Shown here in pieces: positions 33,632 through 40,052 of a DNA stretch of 40,052 nt (positions are counted from its first letter, which is position 1; the number at the start of each line of letters is the position of its first letter). This DNA is from Pseudomonas sp. GTDB lineage: Bacteria > Pseudomonadota > Gammaproteobacteria > Pseudomonadales > Pseudomonadaceae. The translations under genes and the position numbers were made by a program. The stretch covers positions 1 through 40,052 of the forward strand of contig JAESUC010000127.1 in assembly GCA_016763285.1 (NCBI GenBank). Direction: 5' to 3'. Below the pieces are notes generated by a model. That model was not told the origin of the DNA, did not search any database, and saw only the letters and a program-made list of their open reading frames with translations.

Positions 33632-35269
33632 TCATGACTGCAATACATAACGCCCCGGGGCGGCCTCCAGGGGCGGGTAGTTGGCATTGCCGAGTTCGCT
33701 GGGTGCGGCGGACAGGGCGCCGGCATGGGGCTTGAGCCAGGCGCTCCAGTCGGTTCGCCAGCTGCCCGGGCTGACGGGATGGTGGTCAAGCCAGTCGGAC
33801 AGCCGATCATGGGTCAGCGGGCCGGCGCGGAACCACGCGTCGGGATGATCTGCTGGATTGACCAGGCTCTGGATATGGCCACTGTGGCTCTGCACGAAGG
33901 TTACCTCGCCGCCCATGCGCCGCGCCGGGAAGCTGTTGGCGCAGGGCACGATATGGTCGTGGCGGGCGCCCAGGTGCCAGCTTGGCGTGGTGATCGCGCT
34001 CAGATCAATGGGTTGGCCCTGGACGATCAGGCTACCCGGTCTGGCAAAGGGATCGCGTTCGAAAAAATCCAGCAGATCTTCCACTAGTCGCGCGGGCAGG
34101 CGGGTGCAGTCCTGGCTCCAGGCCAGCACGTTGCGCGGCTGCGGATCGCGTCCCAGGGCATAGCGATCAAGCGCCTGGGGCCAGACGAATTCAGCCGGCC
34201 GTTGCCAGGAAAACGCCCGGGCGAGATCCGCAGCGGGCAGGTATCCGTGACGCCATAACTTGCTGCGCAACTGCTGCCTCGCCGCAGGGCCGAGCAGCCG
34301 CACCAGCCCGGTATCCAGGCGCCCATCGATCGGGGTGACCAGATAGCTGGCGCTGCAGATCCGGCCTGCCTGGCCCCGGCGCTGCAATACCCCCTGCAGC
34401 AGCAGCGCCAGTACTCCGCCGGCGCAGACGCCGAGCAGGTTCACCGGAGCCCCGCCGGTCAGTTGGCTGACGCTGTCCAGCGCCTGGTCGCAGGCGCCCA
34501 CGTAGCGGTTGAAGCCCCACTCCTGGTGCTCGGCCTGGGGGTTGCGCCAACTGATCATGAACACCTGAAAACCCGCATCCAGGGCATGTCTGACCAGGCT
34601 GGTAGGTTCGGTCAGATCCAGCAGATAGAAGCGGTTGAGCGGGGGCGGAACCATCAGCAGCGGCCGCGCGTGCACCTGGGGGGTGGTCGGTCGGTACTGG
34701 ATAAGCTCGTATAAGGGTTCGCGCAGCACCACCTGCCCGGGCGTGGCGGCGAGGTCCCGGCCGACCAGAAAAGCCGTGTCGGCGCACAGGGGTGCAAGGG
34801 GGCGGTCGAGAACCAGGTCGGTGGTCAGATTGCGGGTGCCCTGGCACAGGCTGGCGCCCCGGGTCTGACGCACGCGGTCGAGAAAGTCGGGATTGATCGG
34901 CAGGTTGCTCGGAGCGAATGTGGCATGGAGCATCTCGCCCCACTGCAGCAGTCGGGCGCGGTCCGATTCGGCGATCGCCAGTTCCCCTAGCCACTGCTGG
35001 TAGTGCAGGCCGCACGCGAGCCAGGCTTGCAGGGCCCGGCGCATAAGGGGATGGGCCTGCCAGTCCGGATGCTCGAAGCGCCGGTCGCGCGGCGCCACGG
35101 CGAATTCGCGGGCCCCCAGAGCGGCGCCCTTGAGGGAACAGGCCAGTGCTGCCAGATGCCGCAGGTGGTACGAACCCTGGTCCGGCAGCGTCCGCAGCAG
35201 GGCCTGCAGACTATCGGCCAGATCGCCGGCCGCGTCTGTGGGTCCGTTGTGGGCACTGCGATCGGGCAT
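33632..35269 (-). CDS. phaC2: Class II PHA synthase 2
   Basis: Polymerises medium-chain 3-hydroxyacyl-CoA to PHA at the granule. 545 aa. Catalytic Cys in GVCAGG (C282, replacing the lipase Ser), Asp in LGARHDHIVPC and His in SHSGHIQSLVNP. Conserved ending NANYPPLEAAPGRYV. AAGGA lies 7 bases before ATG 35269. Paralogue of phaC1, separated by phaZ: the classic mcl-PHA arrangement. Confidence 0.95.
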   Translation of the reverse strand: MPDRSAHNGPTDAAGDLADSLQALLRTLPDQGSYHLRHLAALACSLKGAALGAREFAVAPRDRRFEHPDWQAHPLMRRALQAWLACGLHYQQWLGELAIAESDRARLLQWGEMLHATFAPSNLPINPDFLDRVRQTRGASLCQGTRNLTTDLVLDRPLAPLCADTAFLVGRDLAATPGQVVLREPLYELIQYRPTTPQVHARPLLMVPPPLNRFYLLDLTEPTSLVRHALDAGFQVFMISWRNPQAEHQEWGFNRYVGACDQALDSVSQLTGGAPVNLLGVCAGGVLALLLQGVLQRRGQAGRICSASYLVTPIDGRLDTGLVRLLGPAARQQLRSKLWRHGYLPAADLARAFSWQRPAEFVWPQALDRYALGRDPQPRNVLAWSQDCTRLPARLVEDLLDFFERDPFARPGSLIVQGQPIDLSAITTPSWHLGARHDHIVPCANSFPARRMGGEVTFVQSHSGHIQSLVNPADHPDAWFRAGPLTHDRLSDWLDHHPVSPGSWRTDWSAWLKPHAGALSAAPSELGNANYPPLEAAPGRYVLQS

Positions 35270-35357
35270 CCAGCGGTCCTTGTCCAGATACAGAAGGGGT
35301 GTTTGGCAGTGTACTCCAACTATCGCGTCGGATGTGTTCCCGGCAAGCCCGGTGTTT

Positions 35358-36215
35358 TCAGTGCTTGGCTGCCGGCTCCGAGCGCGGGCGAATGACCGCA
35401 GGCTGCCGCTCTTCAGCGAGAAAACGCATGATGATGGGCGCCACTGCGCCAGCCCGGGTAATCAGAAACAGATGACCGTCATCGATCACATGCAGTTCGG
35501 CGTTGGGGATGCGCCAGGCAATCATGCGCATGTTGACCAGGGGAATGATCGGGTCGTCGTCACCGGCCATGACCAGGGTGGGCTGCCGGATCTTGTGCAG
35601 CCAGTGAATGCTGGTCCAGCCAAGCCCCGCGGCGAGCTGCCAGTAGTAGCCTACCTTGCCCGAGGAGCGCACCTTGGAGGCATGGCCCCGGGCCAGTTCC
35701 GGATCGCGTCTGAAGGCACCGCCATAGATATCGGGCGCAATCTTGACCACGTGGGATGGCTGGATATATCGGCGTGGACTGGCCATCTTCAACAGCACAT
35801 TGGGTCTGCCCGGCACCATGAAAAACCCTGGGGAAGTGGCCGCCAGGATCAGCTTCTTGCAGCGCTCGGGGTAGTCGTGGGCAAATTGCTGAGCCAGGGC
35901 GCCGCCCCAGGAGACGCCAATGACATTGACCTGGCCATAATCCAGGTAGTCGAGCATGCGGGCGGCCAGTTTGGCCAGGCCAGGGAAGCGGAATGGCGTG
36001 CCCGGCGTGGATGAGCCTCCGACCCCGGGGGCATCGAAGACGATGACTTCCAGGTCGGGGTCCAGCGCCTTGACGAACGGGAATACCAGCTCGAGATTCG
36101 CACCAATGCCGTTGAACACCAACAGGGGTGGCAGGTTACTGGTGCCCGGGCGAACGGCCGTTCGCAGGAACTGGCCGTTAAGCTCGATGGTACGAAATAC
36201 AAAGGTCTGTGGCAT
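35358..36215 (-). CDS. phaZ: Intracellular PHA depolymerase
   Basis: Breaks down stored mcl-PHA. 285-aa alpha/beta hydrolase with FNGIGANLELVFPF, nucleophile GVSWGG (S102), acid region MAGDDDPIIP and His in IDDGHLFLI, close to P. putida PhaZ. It starts 23 bases after the phaC1 stop, so it is co-transcribed with the synthases, coupling synthesis and mobilisation. Confidence 0.96.
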   Translation of the reverse strand: MPQTFVFRTIELNGQFLRTAVRPGTSNLPPLLVFNGIGANLELVFPFVKALDPDLEVIVFDAPGVGGSSTPGTPFRFPGLAKLAARMLDYLDYGQVNVIGVSWGGALAQQFAHDYPERCKKLILAATSPGFFMVPGRPNVLLKMASPRRYIQPSHVVKIAPDIYGGAFRRDPELARGHASKVRSSGKVGYYWQLAAGLGWTSIHWLHKIRQPTLVMAGDDDPIIPLVNMRMIAWRIPNAELHVIDDGHLFLITRAGAVAPIIMRFLAEERQPAVIRPRSEPAAKH

Positions 36216-36238
36216 GTAGCGATCTCGTTCTCACGCTC

Positions 36239-37918
36239 CTAGCGTTCGTGGACATAGGTCCCGGGCGCCGCTTCCATCGGCGCATAATCTTCATTGCCCA
36301 GCTTCGCGGGGGCCGGTTTGATCTTGCCACCACGGGCGTGCAACCAGTCGCGCCAGTATGTCCACCAGGAGTCTGCCTGCTTGGTCGCTGTTTCCAGCCA
36401 CTGCTTGGGATCATCAGGCATGTGCGTATTGGTGAAGAATCGCGACTTGGGGTTGCCCGGCGGATTCAGGATGCTCTGGATATGGCCACTGGACGACAGC
36501 ACGAACTCGCACTTGCCCCCCAGCAACTGAGCCGATTTGTAGCAGGCATCCCAGGGCGTGATGTGGTCATTTAGCCCGGCAATACAGAAAAAGTCTGCCT
36601 TGACCTGCTTGAGATCGATGGGCGTGCCGCAGACTTCCAGCGCCTTGGGCCGGGTCAGCGGATTGGTTTTGAACATCTCCAGGAACTCGCCGTGCAAGGC
36701 TGCGGGCAGGCGGGTAGTGTCGTTGTTCCAGAACAGGATGTCGAATACCGGCGGCTCGTTGCCCAGCAGATAGTTATTGACCCAGTAGTTCCAGATCAGG
36801 TCGTTGGGCCGCATCCAGGCAAATACCTTGGCCATGTCTCGGCCTTCCAGAACGCCGTTCTGATAGGACATGCGCCGGGCGGCCTCGATCGAACGCTCGT
36901 CGGCAAACAGCGCGACCTGTGTCTTGATGCCGGTGTCCAGCACGCTGACCAGCAGGGTGAAGGCGTGTACCTTCTTTTCCTTCAGCGCAGCGTAGTGGCC
37001 CAGCAGGGACGCTGTGGTAATGCCGCCGGAGCAGGCGCCGAGCATGCTCAGATCCTTGCTGCCGGTGATTTCCAGGACGATGTCGATGGCTTCCTTCAGC
37101 GCTTCGATATAGGTCGACAGGCCCCATTCACGCTGGGCCTTGGTCGGGTTGCGCCAGCTCACCACAAAGGTCTGCATGTGATTGGCAACCAGATAGCGGG
37201 CCAGACTCTTTTCCGGCGAAAGATCGAATACGTAGAACTTGTTGATCTGCGGCGGCACGACAAGAACCGGCCGTTCGTAGACCTCTTCGGTCAGGGGCTT
37301 GTACTGGATCAGTTCCAGCACTTCGTTGCGGAACACCACCGAGCCCTTGGTCACCGCCAGGTTCTTGCCCACTTCGAAGGCATTCATGTTGACCTGGCTG
37401 GGCATGCCGCCGTTGTTGGCGATGTCCTGCGCCATATGGGTCAGACCGTCGAGAATGCTCTTGCCACCGGTTTCGAAGAAGCGCTTGACCGCCGCCGGAT
37501 TGAGCGCAGTGTTGGTCGGCGCCATCGCTTCGGTCAGCAGCGATATCACGAACTGGGCGCGGGACACGTCCTGAGCCGGCAGATTGGAGGAGGTGATCCA
37601 CTCATTCAGTTCCGTACGCCAGGCCAGGTAGCTCTGCATGTAACGGCGATATAAGGGGTTCTGGCTCCAGGTCGGATCGAGAAAGCGTTTGTCTTCCGGT
37701 GCGGGGGCTATCTCGGAGCGGCCGATCATGACCTTGGTCACCGCCATGGACAGGCGGCCTACGTGTCTGAGGCTGTGCACCGGCTGCTTGATGGTCTGGC
37801 GCATGACCTGTCTGGCCGTGCTGATGATGTCACGCGTGGGTGCGCCGATCACCGGGTTGGGTCCGAGAATACTCTCGCTGGCTCTCTTGCCGAGTTCTTC
37901 GTTCTTGTTCTGGGCCAT
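36239..37918 (-). CDS. phaC1: Class II PHA synthase 1
   Basis: First and main mcl-PHA synthase, 559 aa, exactly the usual length. Catalytic Cys C296 in GACSGG, Asp in IAGLNDHITPW, His in SSGHIQSILNPPG; ends NEDYAPMEAAPGTYVHER. GGAG sits 9 bases before ATG 37918; 40 extra in-frame codons upstream are not protein-like. The first codons include an A-rich AAC-AAG-AAC run (37901-37909), a candidate Crc/Hfq target. TTAACA-N17-TAAGTT near 38029-38057 (minus strand) is a weak candidate promoter. Confidence 0.97.
   Translation of the reverse strand: MAQNKNEELGKRASESILGPNPVIGAPTRDIISTARQVMRQTIKQPVHSLRHVGRLSMAVTKVMIGRSEIAPAPEDKRFLDPTWSQNPLYRRYMQSYLAWRTELNEWITSSNLPAQDVSRAQFVISLLTEAMAPTNTALNPAAVKRFFETGGKSILDGLTHMAQDIANNGGMPSQVNMNAFEVGKNLAVTKGSVVFRNEVLELIQYKPLTEEVYERPVLVVPPQINKFYVFDLSPEKSLARYLVANHMQTFVVSWRNPTKAQREWGLSTYIEALKEAIDIVLEITGSKDLSMLGACSGGITTASLLGHYAALKEKKVHAFTLLVSVLDTGIKTQVALFADERSIEAARRMSYQNGVLEGRDMAKVFAWMRPNDLIWNYWVNNYLLGNEPPVFDILFWNNDTTRLPAALHGEFLEMFKTNPLTRPKALEVCGTPIDLKQVKADFFCIAGLNDHITPWDACYKSAQLLGGKCEFVLSSSGHIQSILNPPGNPKSRFFTNTHMPDDPKQWLETATKQADSWWTYWRDWLHARGGKIKPAPAKLGNEDYAPMEAAPGTYVHER
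37895..37909 (-). promoter_or_regulatory. Candidate Crc/Hfq A-rich translational site in phaC1
   Basis: Codons 4-8 read AAC AAG AAC GAA GAA, matching the AAnAAnAA pattern bound by Hfq/Crc in pseudomonads. The equivalent place in P. putida phaC1 is a known catabolite-repression target. Match seen by eye; effect inferred. Confidence 0.45.
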
Positions 37919-38130
37919 CGGGTAAAGCTCCGTAATAGCAGTTTCAGCCAGGGCTGAAGGGTCGGGAATACGGCATGGCGAGCTGTGCAGAGACCGGCAG
38001 TCCGCCAGGAAGTGTGTCCATATGAGACAACTTAGCATGGCCTGATGCCGCTGTTAAAAGGATTTTCTCGGGCAATCGCGTGTTGGCGGGTAATGACGGC
38101 TATATGCAGGAAAGGAACACTGCGTTTGCT

Positions 38131-38511
38131 TCAGGGAACGAAGCGCACCGCACTGGTGTGCGGGTCACGGCTGGCGCCGGCCTGATGCAGTTGATCGAGA
38201 TAGGCCTGCCAGTAGCGGGGCTGCTCGACGGCGAGCTCGTAGAGGTAGTCCCAGGTGTACAGACCGCTGTCGTGGCCATCGTCAAAAATCAGCTTGAGCG
38301 CATAGCGGCCGGCCGGTTCGGCACCCACCAGGCCGACGTGCTGCTTGCCGGTTTGCAGCACCGGCTTGCCATGGCCGCGCACCTCGGCGGAGGGAGAGTG
38401 CACCCGCAGGTACTCCGCCGGCAGCACATACTCGCTGCCATCGGCATAGGCCAGACGCAGGCTGCGCGAGGCTTTCTGGAGCTTGATCGAGGTAGGGATG
38501 GGGGCGGGCAT
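38131..38511 (-). CDS. DUF971 (gamma-butyrobetaine hydroxylase-like N-terminal domain) protein
   Basis: A 126-aa stand-alone DUF971 domain: SIKLQKASRSLRLAYADGSEYVLPAEYLRVHSPSAEVRGH, then VGLVGAEPAGRYALKLIFDDGHDSGLYTWDYL. In pseudomonads this gene is fixed between hslU and phaC1. Similar domains occur in iron-sulphur-related proteins, but the role of this short form is unknown. AGGA is 6 bases before ATG 38511; the frame is open a further 7 codons. Confidence 0.9.
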   Translation of the reverse strand: MPAPIPTSIKLQKASRSLRLAYADGSEYVLPAEYLRVHSPSAEVRGHGKPVLQTGKQHVGLVGAEPAGRYALKLIFDDGHDSGLYTWDYLYELAVEQPRYWQAYLDQLHQAGASRDPHTSAVRFVP

Positions 38512-38536
38512 GGTCGGTCCTGTGAGCCACAATCGG

Positions 38537-38574
38537 AGCTAGAAGCTAGAAGCTAGAAGCTAGAAGCTAGAAGC
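38537..38574. repeat. Tandem heptamer repeat (AGCTAGA)5
   Basis: Five exact copies of AGCTAGA run from 38537 to 38571 with a partial sixth (AGC). It lies between DUF971 and hslU. The last copies pair with GCTTCCAGCTTC (38598-38609), one mismatch in 12, and a smaller GTGC/GCAC hairpin (38580-38592) nests in the loop, so the whole may fold as one stem-loop. Confidence 0.9.
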
Positions 38575-38632
38575 CGATAGTGCAATGCGCACGGCCTGCT
38601 TCCAGCTTCCAGCTCAAGGCTTCCGGCTAGTT

Positions 38633-39973
38633 CTAGAGAATATACCGCGACAGATCTTCGTTCACCGCCAGCTCGCCGAGGTGTTCGTCGACATAGGCGG
38701 CATCGATCACCATGGCTGCACCGTCCTGCTTGGATGCCAGATCGCCGGCACTGAAGGAAATCTCCTCCAGCAGGCGTTCGAGCACCGTGTGCAGGCGACG
38801 GGCACCGATATTCTCGGTCTTCTCATTCACCTGCCAGGCAATTTCAGCCAGCCGGCTGATCGCGTCATCGGCAAACTCGATGGTCAGGCCCTCGGTCTGC
38901 ATCAGGGCGCGATACTGCTCGGTCAGTGACGCATCGGGTTCGGTCAGGATCCGCTCGAAGTCACCCGGCGTCAGGGACTTGAGCTCGACCCGGATGGGCA
39001 GACGCCCCTGCAGCTCGGGAATCAGGTCCGAGGGCTTGGTCAGGTGGAATGCGCCGGAGGCAATGAACAGGATATGGTCGGTCTTGACCATGCCGAACTT
39101 GGTATTCACGGTGCAGCCTTCGATCAGCGGCAGCAGGTCGCGCTGCACGCCTTCGCGGGAGACGTCGGCCCCGCTGCCGCTGTCGGCGCGCTTGCTGACC
39201 TTGTCGATCTCGTCGAGAAAGACAATGCCGTTCTGTTCTACCGCTTCGATGGCCTTGGCCTTGAGCTCTTCTTCATTGACCAGTTGCGCGGCTTCTTCAT
39301 CACGGATCAGCTTGAAGGCTTCCTTGACGGTCAGCTTGCGGGTCTTGCGCTTGTCCTTGCCGAAGCTGGAGAACATGTTCTGCAACTGACTGGTCATTTC
39401 CTCCATGCCGGGCGGGGACATGATTTCGACACCCATGGGGCTGTCAGCCACATCGATCTCGATTTCCTTGTCGTCCAGCTGGCCCTCACGCAAGCGTTTG
39501 CGAAACAGCTGGCGGGTGCTGTTATCGTCCCGCGCGGGCTGGTCACTGGCGCCCTGGCGTGCCGGCGGGAGCAGGGCATCGAGGATGCGGTCTTCGGCTG
39601 CGTCCTCGGCGCGGTGGCCGACCTTGGCGATCTCCTGTACGCGGAGCATCTTCAGTGCGGCATCCACCAGGTCGCGGATGATCGATTCCACATCGCGGCC
39701 GACATAGCCGACCTCGGTGAACTTGGTCGCTTCCACCTTGATGAACGGGGCCTGTGCCAGTTTGGCCAGGCGGCGCGCGATCTCGGTTTTGCCGACACCG
39801 GTCGGGCCGATCATCAGGATATTCTTGGGGGTGACTTCGCCGCGTAACGTATCGGGCAACTGCTGGCGCCGCCAGCGGTTGCGCAGGGCAATGGCTACGG
39901 CGCGCTTGGCGTCCTGCTGGCCAATGATGTGGCGGTCCAGTTCATGGACAATCTCGCGTGGGGTCATGGACAT
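38633..39973 (-). CDS. hslU: ATP-dependent protease ATPase subunit HslU
   Basis: AAA+ unfoldase of the HslUV protease. 446 aa. Walker A GPTGVGKT (56-63), Walker [12 protein letters not shown], the I-domain insertion between them, sensor-2 region [17 protein letters not shown], and the C-terminal SRYIL tail that docks into HslV. It follows hslV by 19 bases. A second Met (39967) lies two codons in. Confidence 0.97.
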   Translation of the reverse strand: MSMTPREIVHELDRHIIGQQDAKRAVAIALRNRWRRQQLPDTLRGEVTPKNILMIGPTGVGKTEIARRLAKLAQAPFIKVEATKFTEVGYVGRDVESIIRDLVDAALKMLRVQEIAKVGHRAEDAAEDRILDALLPPARQGASDQPARDDNSTRQLFRKRLREGQLDDKEIEIDVADSPMGVEIMSPPGMEEMTSQLQNMFSSFGKDKRKTRKLTVKEAFKLIRDEEAAQLVNEEELKAKAIEAVEQNGIVFLDEIDKVSKRADSGSGADVSREGVQRDLLPLIEGCTVNTKFGMVKTDHILFIASGAFHLTKPSDLIPELQGRLPIRVELKSLTPGDFERILTEPDASLTEQYRALMQTEGLTIEFADDAISRLAEIAWQVNEKTENIGARRLHTVLERLLEEISFSAGDLASKQDGAAMVIDAAYVDEHLGELAVNEDLSRYIL

Positions 39974-39992
39974 GCTTGTGTTTCCGGCCGCC

Positions 39993-40052
39993 TCAGGTAT
40001 TGGCGTCCAGCTCCTCGATTGTCATGTTGTGATTGGTATAGATGCAGATCTC
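39993..40052 (-). CDS. hslV: ATP-dependent protease peptidase subunit HslV (C-terminal end only)
   Basis: Last 19 codons and stop of a minus-strand gene cut by the window edge. The residues [17 protein letters not shown] are the typical HslV C-terminus, and the place directly upstream of hslU agrees. The active-site Thr lies outside the window. Confidence 0.92.
   Translation of the reverse strand, partial: EICIYTNHNMTIEELDANT

Noticed and set aside
38537-38574. Direct repeats considered as a CRISPR array
   Set aside because: Repeats are 7 bases with no spacers; this is a simple tandem repeat.

Overview
The window is chromosomal DNA of a Pseudomonas-like gammaproteobacterium, plausibly the marine/halotolerant Halopseudomonas type (genus inferred from gene order and protein similarity; no search was run). 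The right half keeps core pseudomonad synteny: rsmE-tatCBA-hisE-hisI-ubiB-ubiJ-ubiE, then the medium-chain-length polyhydroxyalkanoate (PHA) locus, then a DUF971 gene and hslU-hslV.

Layout. 1-4.6 kb: typA with a clear promoter and terminator, then a type III glutamine synthetase preceded by a candidate NtrC site and sigma-54 promoter. 4.6-6.3 kb: PomAB-type flagellar stator genes (minus strand). 6.6-12.8 kb: a secreted ATP-dependent DNA ligase, a 43-residue entericidin-type lipoprotein, a COG2509 FAD dehydrogenase, a YghU-type glutathione transferase, a ChaB-like protein, a secreted pectate lyase with a Pro/Thr linker and a small EthD-type protein. 13.2-16.1 kb: a VWA-domain autotransporter followed 27 nt later by a lipoprotein alpha/beta hydrolase. 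An intrinsic-terminator-like hairpin lies inside the hydrolase signal-peptide codons.

16.1-19.3 kb is an AT-rich accessory patch. It holds an RDD membrane protein, an unrecognised exported protein and an unrecognised lipoprotein. Debris lies between and around them: a 172-bp miniature element with 22-bp terminal inverted repeats and a truncated IS200/RAYT-like transposase start, a second transposase-start remnant, and a decayed antisense fragment of a yghU-type gene.

19.3-24.7 kb: TVP38/DedA-like membrane protein, DUF924, NnrU-like, proline iminopeptidase, dtd, a DsbA-fold isomerase, and an SDR/HxlR divergent pair with repeated operator-like sequence. 24.7-30.7 kb: a tightly packed nine-gene minus-strand run (ubiE to rsmE) for ubiquinone synthesis, histidine synthesis, Tat export and 16S rRNA methylation.

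30.8-37.9 kb: PHA genes. phaC1-phaZ-phaC2-phaD run on the minus strand; a small PHA-system protein, phaI, phaF and an additional third phasin run convergently on the plus strand. phaI and the extra phasin share a near-identical 22-bp upstream motif holding an inverted repeat, a candidate common operator or promoter. The window ends in hslU and the last codons of hslV.

No rRNA, tRNA, CRISPR array or intact insertion sequence was seen. The best leads for something new are the VWA autotransporter/lipoprotein hydrolase pair with its embedded hairpin, the accessory patch with its miniature element, and the third phasin with its duplicated control motif.
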